A stretch of 64,000 nt of DNA, from positions 8,847,001 to 8,911,000 of the forward strand of contig CM027378.1 in the NCBI GenBank assembly GCA_015680905.1, in the 5' to 3' direction. The first letter of the stretch is position 1. Each line of letters starts with the position of its first letter. The DNA comes from Coptis chinensis. Its lineage: Eukaryota; Streptophyta; Magnoliopsida; Ranunculales; Ranunculaceae. Positions 45,240 through 56,870 of the stretch are shown here, in pieces. The notes below the pieces were generated by a model. That model saw only the letters and a list, made by a program, of their open reading frames with translations. It had not been told where the DNA came from and made no database searches. The position numbers and the translations under genes were made by a program.

Positions 45240-46200
45240 ATTTAGTTTTCTAAATTTTATGTTATTAATTTGGTTTTTTGGTCTGCAGTTTAGGTTTTTA
45301 CTTTCTCTATATACATGGTTGATCTTTGAATTGCTCCATCTCTTCTTTCATATTTTGAATTTTTCGATCATCTTCTCTCACTGCCCATGGGTACTTGGTT
45401 TTCTTTTTCAGCCACGCTTATAATATTTGTTGAGTCGCTTTGTACCGCTCTTACTTACTCCTTGTGTTAATGCCATCCTCATTCCTTGCTCTACGACCAG
45501 AGCTCTATCAAAGCAATATTCTCGCATGTTTTACTTGCCTTGGCTTTGCTGCAAGTACTTCTCCTCTATCATTACGTAGTATTGCTGCCCATTCTCCCTC
45601 TCGCTCCTTTGTAGAGTCCCGTCAAGATTTAGATTGTGTATCTCCTTCTCGCTCTCATCCACTTACAAAGACTCATACTTTTTCTGCTTTTACTCCAACC
45701 TCTATCTCCCACATTTCCATGAAGTTCTCGCTTCCCGTCCTTGCTCCATTCTTATGTTAAGAGTCGAGTCGCCTTCTTTACATCTCCGATCACCGAAGTT
45801 TACTAACCGGTCTCAAGGCCAACTTGCTTATTCTGAAAAATCTTGTCATTTCGCTTTCCATATCCCGTATACAAAAGCATTCCATGTAAACTCGTGACTA
45901 TCTTGTATGCGCAGCCTTTACCTCGTAATTTTTTTCAGCCCATTGTACCTCTTCTTGCCACATATGGGCCATGGGCCTCTTGAATCCTATCTTCCTCAAG
46001 CAAGATACTACATAATGTTTAAGAATCATACATGTATGAAAGAGATGATCTACGCTTTCAGCTTTCCATGACACAAAGACACAAACATCGTTGCTACTTT
46101 CTTCCACTCTTTTAGTTTTTGCAACGCCTTGAGCCCTCCTTTCAATGCTATCCAAATGATGAAGGAATTTTCTGTTATTAATTGGCTTCACGAAGTTTAG
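45240..46200 (-). mobile_element. LINE fragment in an intron of the CACTA gene
   Basis: A minus-strand ORF at 45898-46191 contains CVFVSWKAESVDHLFHTC, the zinc-binding reverse transcriptase C-terminus (zf-RVT) pattern of plant LINEs. The flanking part to about 45400 has fragments without a clear match. The borders are not defined. The insertion enlarges the intron between 45236 and 46365. Confidence 0.6.
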
Positions 46201-47040
46201 GTGGTCATTCCGGTTTAGGTGTCCGGGTTATGTCCGATTAGGTGGTCAGAGGGTCCAAGGTTTATCACCTCACCTCTTGTCCAATACTCTAGGTCCTATT
46301 ATATGTTACCGCTTGTAGCAATGAATATAATCTAGTCTAATACAATTTTTGTTTATGTTTAATAGAAAGAAGAGTTCGGTTCCTCAAGAGAACATGATGA
46401 TCGGAGTGTCAAATGGCTAAAAGGCTCACAAAAGAAGAATGGTGAATTTGTGAATGATGCTACTATGGAAATTGCAGAAAGAATTGTGAGTTTTCTTGAA
46501 GTTTTTGTTAATTTCTTTTTTTACTTTTATATATAAAATATTGAAATGTATTAACATAATTCTGTCATGTAGGCTCAATTGAAACCGAAGGAGAAGGAGG
46601 GGAATTTAGTAACTAAGGGAAAGAATGATATACTTACTCAGGCTTTAGGAACCCCGAGCATAGTGGTAGAAGTTAGGGGGAGGGAGGTTTGTAACTCCAA
46701 CAAAGATACTTTAAACTTCCTAGACGTGCTTGGAAGAGAAATAGAGAGGAGCTTGAGACCCAACTACATGAAGAAAAAGCAAGAAGGATGGAAGCAGAAG
46801 AAAGGGTGAGGTTTCTAGAAAAGGAAAGTGCATTAAGGAAGAAAGAGATGCATAAGTCGCCACCACCTGAGAATGTTGGATCTAATAGTGCTAGAAGTGA
46901 TAATAGAGTAAACCAATAGGTATCAACTTAGTTATGCATCTGATTATGACTTGTTTGTGTTACGCATTCGATTTCTTTCTTTTTCTTTGTGGGACTTAAT
47001 TAGATCCGGCCAAACATACAGTAGAAGATGGGGATACACT

Positions 47041-48560
47041 TAGCAAGATGTTGCCCAATCTTGAAATCAAGACACCTAAGGTACTTTATCCTTTAAATTG
47101 ATATGATTCTTATCACGATATATGCATAAGCTCTAACTCATATCCATGTTTCTTATAGGCTATTAAGTGTTCTCGGCTTTGAGATCCAAAGGCAACATTG
47201 TTACTAAAGGTTTACTTTTCAAGAAGATCGACCGAAGAAAAAGTCCACAACATTCCTTTGGGAGAACACAATGTACGAAAGTACGATTGACTTAATAATG
47301 AAACCTGATCTCCCCTCCCAATACCAGTATTCAAGTGGGTGACTTGAAATAAGTATTAGCGATGCATGGCACAGCTTTGTGGCATGGCCAAAAGAATTTG
47401 TCATAGTCGGCGATGTGGTAAAGAATCATAGAAAGATTAATGACGATTTGGTTGATTTACACTTGTTCATTCATTTGATTCATTATGTTGTTTTCCTACT
47501 CATTTATGTAGGAAGGAGATGGTGATTTTGATGCATCCGAGAAGGCTAGAAACTATAAAAAATCAAGGAAACAGTCAACATTTTATGTTTTTCACCGATA
47601 TCTTCTTAACACTTAGCACTTAGTACTTTTAGTGTACATATATTGATTTATTTTTATTAAACAAGGTGAAAGATGCCGGTATCCCAAAATGAAGAAGACT
47701 CCGACCAATCATGAATTCAAGACACCCAAGGTACTTATCCTTTAAATTGATATAATTCTTATCAATGATATATGCATAAGCTCTAACTCATATCCATGTT
47801 TCTTATAGGCTATTAAGTGTTCTCTCGGCTTTGAGATCCGTGAGGCAAAGATTGTTGCTAAAGGTTTACTTTTCAAGAAGACTGACCGTAAGAAAAGTCC
47901 ACAACATTCCTTTGGGAGAACACAATGTACGAAAGTACTGATTGACTTAATAATGAAACCTGATCTCCCCTCCCAATACCAGTACCAAGTGGTGACTTGA
48001 GCGCTATTAGCGATGCATGGCACAGCCTTTGTGGCATGGCCAAAAAGAATTTGTCATAGTCGGCGATGTGGTAAAGAATCATAGAAAGATTAATGACGAT
48101 TTGGTTGATTTACACTTGTTCATTCATTTGATTCATTATGTTGTTTTCCTACTTATTTATGTAGGAAGGAGATGGTGATTTTGATGCACCCGAAGGCTAG
48201 CAATGATAAAAATCAAATAAACAGTCAACATTTTATCTTCTTAACACTTCGTTACTTTTAGTGTACATATATTGATATATTGATTTACTATTTTTTTTTT
48301 TGTAGGGTGTGAAGTGTAGTTTGGCTTTGACTTTGAAAAGCAACATCGCTTGCTAAAGGCTCAGCCAAAAATACTTTTCGACCTCAAGAAAATATTAATG
48401 ATATTCCCTTAGGAGAAGCCAATTTTCGAAAGTACAAATTGACACTCAGATCAAACCCGACCTCCCTCTCCCAAGACCGTTGGTTGGTGACTTGAGATTT
48501 GTTAAGGATGCATGGCATAGTTTTGTGTAGGCGGCCAAAAGAATTTGTGATAATCGGCAA
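47041..48560 (+). repeat. Three tandem DUF8039-like exons
   Basis: Copies of one exon lie at about 47160-47415, 47812-48072 and 48306-48560. Copies 1 and 2, including their introns (GTACTT...TATAG), are nearly identical with a spacing of about 650 bases; copy 3 is older. The shared protein pattern is IKCSLGFEIR, HNIPLGEHNVRK, PDLPSQYQ, DAWHSF and WPKEFVI, which fits the DUF8039 domain that accompanies Ulp1 in CACTA genes. Each copy carries small frameshifts. Confidence 0.72.
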
Positions 48561-49715
48561 TGTGGTAAACTATTAGACAAAAAAGTAATGATTATTGGTG
48601 TTGACATGCATACACTATTTTTTTTTTTCCCTTATTCATGTAGGAAGAAAACATGATTTACTTGGATCAGAGAAGGCTAGAAAGGATAACAAAGGCAAAC
48701 AGTCAAAGTTTACATTATTGTATTTTTATATGCATTTTGTACTTTTAATATATGACTTAGATTTATTACTATCCTCATGCAGATAAAAGATTTTGGTGTT
48801 GTGGCTAAAAGTAAGAAGGCATTGCCTAACTTTGAAATTAGTACTCCACAATTATTTAGCTTATTTCATATGATCATAATCCCATATATTTGCTAATTGT
48901 TATTTATAGACTTTTGCATAAAGAAGAATTGGTTTTTCTAGGAACAATCTCATTTCTAGCATTCCCCAAGATTAAAAGAGTAAATTTACATAGAGGAAGG
49001 TACCAATGAAAGGCAGGAAATGTTCACACCGCACTCATAGCATTAGATAGGTTAATCTAGTAAATAAGTAAAACTAGTACATTGGTAATCAAACACTATG
49101 TGTCGTTAATTATTATTAGAGTTTGGTGAACAATCTAAATTGGTTCTAGGATCTACTAGGAGGAAAAGTTATTTCATTTTGTATAAACTCGGGTTGTTGT
49201 GCCTCCCGGGTAGTAAATGATAGCATGTTGTTATTTAGGTCTTGCTCTAAGTGCAATATTCTAGTTTTCCACAAAATCTGCCAGTGACTCCCATACCGTT
49301 TATAAGTTGAATGATACTTGACAAGTTTCCAACCACTTTTAACATTTTCATTTGTGTCAATTGTATTAGTGTTTTGCATTGTAAACTTCTTTTTTTTGAA
49401 GATCTTAACTTAACTTAAGTTTCATCCTCATAACCTAATGGTTTCAAGCAGATGCAACTAGTTTTAAGTGACTTTATATTATTTAAACTTCAATAGATTT
49501 GAAAGTATGAGTTGATTTTTTTTTTTTCTAGATTTAGCGATGATGTTTATAATAATAAGTTGTGAAGTTCTATCCATGTGAAGTAGCTTATTCAAGTTAA
49601 ATTTGTGCCCTTGTCCTTTTATTCTCTTCAATTTCTTTGGGTTTTCAATTTCAATTTCTTTTGTATAGTTTAGTGCTTTTATTATTTTTTCTAGTAGCGT
49701 CATATAAGTCCATAT

Positions 49716-51140
49716 CTATGTTATGCCCGGCAATATTTTGATTATTTCACATAGGAAACACACTTGATGAGATGGAACGTAGTATCGAGAATATGGCGAT
49801 ATACTTGACAACACGATGGAATCGTCGATAATATTGTCATCCCTATAGAAAGGAGCTTTTCGGGAAGAGATTGAGCTAGGCCATTTTTCCATTGAAAAAT
49901 CTGATTTGTTGGATATTTGCAGCATGGATTGGCTAAGTGTCAGCTGCATGACTACATACATGAAGTGAGCTAAAGTTGCATGCTGCTTTAAGCATTTGTA
50001 TTTGATTAGTAGATGCAATTATCGTAACATTTTTTATTTTTAATTTTTTTAGATATCTTTATGGGAGTTTCATGAGTTCTCAAGAAAGATACACATTTGC
50101 TAATCCTTCTAACTTCACAAACTATGGGAATGATGATGGGGAGAAAGTTCAGCATTTGCAATACAGATTAGGTTATGTAAGGCGGAATCAAATTCTATTG
50201 ATTCCTTACAATTTGGGGTAAGTGTTTTGTTTGTCTCTTAATCATATTTATTACTTAAATGACTATACCCTATACATTACGGATTAATTATTATCTATTT
50301 ATTTTATTGTAGTAGGCATTGGGTATTGATTGTTATTGATATATCATCACAACAAGTTTATTGGTTGGATTCTTCTGGAAATCCGACTCCAATATTCAGA
50401 ATAAAAGTTCTTGTTGACAAGTAAGTTATGTGTTTCATGTATTTTCTTGTATGATTATAATCTTTTTCCTTTAAAATACCAACCCTTTAAGTTCTCGACT
50501 TTATTAGAAACATATTCAAACTCGTATTGTCTTACATGATGCTTCTCGCTAGCATCCTCCTTTAGTATATGTTGTGTTAATGCGCAGCCCTCACAAGTGA
50601 ATGCAATGTGAGCTTGATCTCAAAATGTTTGCAGCAAGGTCTTATATGAATATGTGTATACCCAATTTAATTTCTTTTTATGTAGTGCTATTAGAGCTTT
50701 CACTTATGCTGGAGGGAAAAGAATGATGGCAGGACCAAATTGGCAAGTGGTCAAGGTAAACAAAGCCAAATTCATATATTTTTATTACTTTTTCCTTCCA
50801 AGTAAGTATGACTAATCTTATTATTTGTCTTGTGTAGTGCCCAAAACAACCATGAGGTGTAGAATGTGCCTACTACGTTATGATGTTTATGAGACACTTT
50901 CTTAGGGATCCTTCTCAATCTTTAACAAATAAGGTAAACACATATATACTTCTTTGTCATATAATTAAATTAGAATATTAATGCCTTATAATATATTAGT
51001 TACGTTTTTCTTTCCTTCTCTAATTTAGATCCAAGAGTTGGGGAAGATAGCAAAGATATACCAAAGATGAAATAAGAGACCTTCGCTCGGTTCTACTTGA
51101 CTTTATTCAACAATTCTCATTGAGTACAACTTGAAGTGGT
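49716..51140 (+). pseudogene. CACTA second gene, 3' part: Ulp1-like C48 protease
   Basis: Exons recognised: 49850-49967 (ERIELGHFSIEKSDLLDICS, just after a frame change), 50056-50218 (FMSSQERYTFANPSN, RRNQILLIPYNLG), 50313-50420 (HWVLIVIDISSQQVYWLDSS), 50690-50756 (NWQVVK) and 50839-50932 (CPKQP, then ECAYYVMMFMRHFLRDP), with the end in 51030-51135 (TKDEIRDLRSVLLDF). The His, Asp, Gln and Cys expected of a C48 cysteine protease are all visible. A TGA follows CPKQP, three codons before the catalytic Cys. Related proteases cleave SUMO-like proteins, but the role of CACTA copies is unknown. Confidence 0.8.
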
Positions 51141-51942
51141 TAAAGGCATTTGGGAGCCAGACTTTTTGTGCATGGTGAGTATTTTCTTACATTGTTTTTC
51201 TTTTTAGAAATTATTTGCTAAATAGTATGCATTTGTTTTATTTACAATCAAACCTATTATGGAAAAATGATAAAGTCAAACTCTTTAAGGTGTTCATTTT
51301 GGCTTTGTAGGTTTTGGATCATCACTTTCGCTAGAAGATTCGGAGATAGCTAGCTTTCAAGGATTTGGAGATTCTATTAGTTTTCTTAGGTTAAATGTTA
51401 TTGAAATCACCTTTTGGCTAGTGATTACTTTTATTACTTGACGTAGTTATTACTTTTATTCGTATTCGACATATAAGACTTTTTTCTTAGTAAATAAATT
51501 CTTGTAAGGAATTTATGTATGCCGTATTGCTTGTATTAATTGTTTTGATGATCAATGTGATGCTGGTAAGGGAAATCCTATACTATGTCCATGTAAACTA
51601 TGCGGGAATGTCAAGAAATTGTTGGACGTTATACTACATGGACATGGCATGTTTATACAGCTCAGTTTCTTCTCTCTTTTGTTTCCTTGGAGGAAGACTG
51701 CAAAAAAGCACAAGAAAGCTATGCCAGGCGTGAAGGAAGACTGAAAAAGCGCTTTGCCGCACCCCATATGGCTTCTACTCCCTTCAGCTTCATGGAGCCC
51801 TACACAGAACTATACTACCAAACAGGCAAAGGTCTTAGCCTCTTAGGTATGTTGTTGTAGTCCTAGCATCCTCCTAATCTAATAATTTACTCTTTGCTTC
51901 ACAAAGACTAGTATTAGAAGCAGTATACTAATGCATAACTTT
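51141..51942 (+). other. 3' end of the CACTA second gene and start of the cargo region
   Basis: No confident gene. The stretch 51474-51570 (around taaattcttgtaaggaatttatg) has a diverged second copy at 60720-60815 beside the subterminal repeats. An open stretch at 51690-51860 (KKRFAAPHMASTPFSFMEPY) has no family that I recognise and could be another captured fragment. Confidence 0.5.
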
Positions 51943-53450
51943 TCAGGTGTTGCCTATACTGCATGGTTCAAAGTGCCGACATCGAGTTCACGAAGTCTAT
52001 CAATTTAACCTCGATCTCGCCTTGCATGAGATGTGGCCTCGTATATTGATAGGATTTGAAGTCGTGTCTTTGGTCCATGAGAATTTTTGGCTTAGGTACA
52101 TCGGTATTTCGTTCTCGATTACCTATTGTTGGAAAATGACGGTTTAAAAAGAAGAGTCACCGAGTCAAAGACTTCTTATATTTTCAATAATCTTCCGTGC
52201 CACGCATTACCATTGCAATGTGGGAGGTACCTACTTTTTGTGCTTGGAAGCTTCCAGACTAGCTCATTAGTTGATCCTATTATCATCATCTGAGTATGAA
52301 AGTTCTCTTCAATCATCATTTTTTTCATTAAACACTTATGCTGGGCAGTGAAGGTGAAGTGATGTTTAAAGGGTAAGAGAGACGATGACAGATAGAAAAC
52401 CTAACTGACCAAGCTTTCTGGTTAGGCAACACAGAAAGCGCTTCTTGTGTACAATACATTGAGCGTTTCTAGTAGAATGATTCTTCTGTTTAAAAGAGAA
52501 GTATCGAGTTCTCTTTGAAGTTGTTCACAACCATTTCTGGTTGAGGGATTCTTCGTTCCAAAGACAAAATATAGTTTTGTAGCACTCCTGAACTAACCAT
52601 CTACAGCTAACGGACTCGGATTAAATGAGAAATCACTTGTACAGAGTAACATATCAGAAACCTCATCTTCTTTTCTGTCCACCACACATACATTATGAAC
52701 TTGACTTAGATATATGCATTTTATAGCATTCTCAAGGAGTTCCTCAAGCTTGAGCATTTTAAGAGGGACAGACTTCAAGATTCTTGTCCGAATTAAGAAA
52801 GCTGCCTGCAAGAAGTCAAAGAAAGAGAGAGTAAAAGACAAGTTGTGGTGTGCATATATAGAACTAACGATACTCGCCGAGAGGCTGATGGTATCAGGTA
52901 GGGTTTTGTAGACTCAGTTTCTTTGTTCAAACTTCTAATTTCAATTTATTCAATACATATGCTTCAAAAGGACAGGTCTACTTATACATAAAAATTTCAG
53001 GTGTGGCCTATAATCGCATGGTTCAAGCTCACACCGAACCTCAAAGCTCCTTTGATTTAACCTCTGATCTTAGTCTTACATGAGGTGTGCACCTGCACAC
53101 AATACTTGGAGCATTCTGAAGTTGATAACAATGAGCATCTCTTCATTCAAGTAACCAATGCTTAACTGCAATAAAGTGCACTGGTAGACCAGGACCATCA
53201 TACAATAAGTTACACAACATTTAGTATTTCTGTTGTCAGAATATCTGAAGTTGGAAATGATCAAGGTTTAGGCAATAGAAGTTGAAGGCCTTTTATTTCT
53301 TCAATGACCTTCCAGTCGACACACACCCTTGCAGCTGGAGTCATGCTAGTTTGATTTCACTCTGCGCTTGAAAGCTTCTTGACAAGCCCATTAGTCGATG
53401 TTGGTACCCTCGTCACTGAGATTCGTAATAGTTCATTTGATCACTTCAAA
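51943..53450. repeat. Diverged tandem duplication, unknown content
   Basis: 51943-52330 and 53001-53450 are similar: both begin with an AG followed by GTGT(T/G)GCCTATA and GCATGGTTCAA, and share later words (catgaggtg/catgagatg, ttcaat-a-ctt-c, ttggaagctt/ttgaaagctt). The material between holds a minus-strand open stretch (52593-52841) without a recognisable family. It may be an unidentified captured gene with a repeated exon, or noncoding DNA. Confidence 0.5.
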
Positions 53451-54085
53451 CTATATTTTATTTGTTAGACAGAGAAGTGAATAAGCGGCATAATCTGTAT
53501 TTACGAGGCAACTAGTCATGGCTGATTAAACATCAACCCACATGCATGGACAAATAAAGGTTCTGACCAGACTCAATTTCCTGCCCAAGTACAGCCGCGC
53601 ATATACTCTTTTCCTAATTCTTTAGTGATATCTCTATATATACTATATTCTCGATCACATGATGTTTGATTTTCCCAGTCCGTGTTCAGTATCGAAAGCA
53701 ATGCAAGTCCTTGTCGAGGACCAAGACAAGAAGGTCCTAGAGAAAACTACATGGATGAGTTTTGGCTTTCCAGTGGACTACTAAAGTTTTATAATTTATG
53801 TTGTGGTTGGAACAATTAGACTACCGGGCTGGTAAGTTTGGATGGATTCCTTATATTAGTTAATTTTTTATCTTGTAGTCCACTGGAAAAATTGCAATAG
53901 TATAATGGGAGACTACTAGGCTAGTGTGCTATTATAGTTCTTATCGTCTTACATTAATGCAATCTCTCTGCCATATTGTTACTTTAGATTCTTTATGCTA
54001 TTATGCTAGTAAGATGGATGGGGTGATATGTGCCTGGTCATATTGGTGAAGTCAGTTGAAAAAAGAACTTTTTAATAATATTTTT
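53451..54085. other. Unassigned stretch before the SAC fragment
   Basis: AT-rich, with a short open segment (53700-53760, AMQVLVEDQDKKVLEK) that I cannot assign. Nothing else is seen. Confidence 0.4.
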
Positions 54086-56173
54086 TGTACAGGAACATAT
54101 TTACTTGTAATAACTTCTCGTAAGGAGGTTGGCACTTATCTTGGTTTCCCCGTTTTCCGAGTAATGTCTATGAAGTTTATGGCCTGCAATGGGATTTTGA
54201 GGCTTTCATCTTGTCAAGAAGTAAGAACTTTTGTATTTGTGGAAAAAGGCCTCCTTACTTCCACTTCATACTTCATGGTTTAATTCCCTTTCAGAAGAGG
54301 GGGAGACAAAAGTCTAGGTTTATATCTGTATTACGTGGTGCATTTAAATTCAATCGCTCCTGTAGTTTGATTGGACAATTATTTGAATAAGAAGCGAGCA
54401 CTTTTTTTCTGCAGAAAAGAGATGAGGCTTACTTTATGAGCCTGTTAAGGATGTGGAATCAACACCGGGTTGTATTATTCGTATGAAACAGACCTTACAT
54501 TAAAGTGAGTCCTTTAAGCAAGATTTTAAAGTAGACCGCAACTAGTATGAGAATATATTTTCACTTATTAGGTTCAGATTCGTGGTCAGTATATTGTGTC
54601 AAACCGCAATCGATGGTGTGCGGCTTCGATGTCTACCAAATTTTGCAAAATAATGAGGGGAAGTTAGCGTAAGGAAGGGCAAGGAAACCACTTTGGAAAC
54701 AGTCTTGGTATAGTCTATTGCAACAGTCCTCATAGTCGGTCACAATTTCTTTCATTCAACCCGACAATCCGCTCACTTCTGACACATGATAAATTCACCA
54801 TTTATTGATTTGCTTGAGGAGCTAACGTTTGGTTTCATACCAGGCTAATCCTCAATTTGTTTGGAACAGGAGTTTGTTGGAAGAGCTAATCGAGTGTAAG
54901 GTTATACATATTTTTAGTATAAAGTTATAAATTATTCTCATATGGGTGAGCTAAGAATGCAATTATTCTTATATAGGACTAAAAAAGTACTTTTCTTTTT
55001 TTGTTTTTGCAGCTTGATGCATTCATCATTCCTCTAGTACAAGGAAGTATCCTAAAGAGTATTACTGGTTATGATTCCAAGTATTTTGTTTTCCACTTTT
55101 GTACTTCTGTAGTTGCTATAAATGTTGGTCTTTAAGATTGCGGTCAAAACCAAAGTGGAGCTATCGCCACACGAGAAAGAGTTGTTTCACTTAACCGAAG
55201 TCTTAGGTTTTCGATCGCATGATAAATCTTAAAGAACTCCCTAAAATTACTTTAATCTCGAGGAGGTGCACAAGGCGCTTAGGTACAAGGAGTGAAACCC
55301 GTTGATATACATTAAAGTCTTATGGCTATATAGAAGCACTCCTAAACTTAGTTAATCTTGACATGGTTAGCGGAATTTTAGGAACAAGAATGTGGAGACG
55401 AGGAGCTAACCTTGAAGGGACACCGCTAACTTTATTGAGACGAGCAATTGTTGGAGATTGAAGGTTTTAGGTATTCATTTTGCAGGTACTTTTTTGTACC
55501 TCTTGCAAACTCTAATCATTATTTGCACAGTGTGTAAATTCTTGCAATCTTTATATTTTAATGAAGTATAAGCTTTCATCGTAGCTCCCTAGGTTAGGGA
55601 AATACGCTTTCCTAACTATTTGCGATATGAGATCTTCTGGGAAACCGGAGGGGGTTTCCTAGGAAACCGCTAGTTGATTGGGAAATGGTTCCCGGTAACT
55701 ACATGTATACTATCTAACAGTTCCACCTTAAGCATTGGTGACTTCAGAATTTTTTGGGATAAAGTCATCCCATACCTCACACATGAGAAATTGCTCCAAA
55801 CTTTCTTTACATATGGTCATTTGCAAATGAAGATATACTAGATTTCCATTGTCTTTTTCCTGATAGATAAGTTCCTCTCTTCATAACGGATGCTGAGAAT
55901 ATGTGTTTCAGTTCGAGGATCAATTCCACTTCTTTGGGAGCAAATCGTGGATTTGAGCTACAAAGCCACGGATCAAAATCGTCAATCATGAATAAACAAG
56001 TATGTGACTATTTATTTTTTGTTATATGAATGTTGTAGTATTTCCAACACGCTGCTTCTATAATGATATGCAGTAATCTTTTCTTTCTAGCCTAAAATCG
56101 CTCAACGCCATTTTAATGATCTCATTCAAAGATACTGGAGAGGCCATGGTCATTGATTTGACCGACAAAGTAA
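54086..56173 (+). pseudogene. Captured fragment of a SAC-domain phosphoinositide phosphatase gene
   Basis: At least seven exons with intron borders intact. 54089-54220: GTYLLVITSRKEVGTYLGFP. 54417-54503: DEAYFMSLL, ESTPGLYYSYETDLTL (one shift). 54690-54705: RKPLWKQ. 54844-54895: ANPQFVWNRSLLEELIE. 55013-55045: LDAFIIPLVQGS. 55235-55275: KITLISRRCTRRL. 55381-55465: GTRMWRRGANLEGDTANFIE-like with a shift. 55915-55990: RGSIPLLWEQIVDLSYK. 56093-56173: AQRHFNDLIQRY, VIDLTDK. This is the SAC domain of the plant SAC6/7/8-type lipid phosphatases, in order. The CX5R catalytic loop is not included, so no enzyme activity is possible. The next SAC exon lies 3 kb away at 59250. Confidence 0.85.
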
Positions 56174-56477
56174 GGTTTTGTGTTCATGTATTTTCTTTTT
56201 TATTGTGTCATTTACCTCTTCTTTCAAACTTTATCAATTTAAATGATTGAAGGTGAAGTTTTATCAGCCTTCAATGAACATCATAATTGAACCGATACGT
56301 TGTCTAACAATTGATTATTTTGCCCGCCATCGTTGTTGTCCCTTTTCCTCAAATACCCACTGGACTTTTATTTTACCTTTCCACTCGGACATTGAAATCC
56401 ATTTGGGGATATTTAGATGTGAAACCTCAAATAATATCCCAAGCTTGGGAAACCTCAAATATCCCAAGTCACCAATG

Positions 56478-56870
56478 ATTAATTGATTATTCTTGAATAT
56501 CGAAATGCTCAATGTCTAATACCACCTCCGATGTCCGTATTGCACAATCTTCCCATCCATTGATGGTTTCATCGGCCAAATCCTTTTTAAGCACACCACG
56601 ATGACTTCGCAAGTCTTCTACCAAAGATGGCTCTCGTATTCTTGAGAACTCGACCATATTTGCGAAACGAAAGCTTTCTGTTATTTTGGGATTTATGCAA
56701 GAAACCGCCTTCCAAGGTGGTAATTGCTTCTTTCTCGTCTAGAATTTCTGTAATTGTATCAAAGATTAGCTTCCTATGCACTTTGGATAAATAAGAGGAA
56801 TTAGTCTTGTAGCATTGTCTTTCAAGCAAGGAATACAAATCGAAATCATAGATCAAATCGATTTGAGTAT
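56478..56870 (-). pseudogene. Captured fragment of a TRM/LONGIFOLIA (DUF4378) gene
   Basis: On the minus strand 56856-56590 reads FDLYSLLERQCYK and KVHRKLIFDTITEILDEK; after a shift, 56600-56478 reads DLADETINGWEDCAIRTSEVVLDIEHF then stop. These match the C-terminal DUF4378 region of plant TON1-recruiting-motif/LONGIFOLIA proteins, which act on microtubules and cell shape. Only the C-terminus is present. It sits inside the long SAC intron in opposite orientation, so it is a separate capture. Confidence 0.68.

Larger units (their letters stand above)
44410..49050 (+). pseudogene. CACTA second gene, 5' part: Transposase_24, coiled coil, DUF8039-like
   Basis: Exon 1 (44410-44712) encodes a basic N-terminus and KIRVVYDEKGRPNNRVVRRK ... 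ETWHDLPEPLRDDLWEAMQ, ending at a GTACGT donor. Exon 2 (44811-45028) has FDIDPNCMDKIISSIGERWR and KYITPYINDR. Exon 3 (45144-45235) gives KNVYNHRLKRS. A long intron with a LINE fragment follows. The next exons (46366-46485 and 46573-46918) have DDRSVKWLKGSQKKNGEFVN, KNDILTQALGTPS and, after a shift, a Glu/Arg-rich coiled coil. These are the hallmarks of Transposase_24 proteins of CACTA elements, thought to bind subterminal repeats. Triplicated DUF8039-like exons follow (47041-48560). A frameshift near 44985 breaks exon 2. Confidence 0.78.

Noticed and set aside
45440..45897. Two overlapping plus-strand ORFs in the CACTA intron
   Set aside because: No recognisable domain, and they lie opposite a minus-strand LINE fragment.
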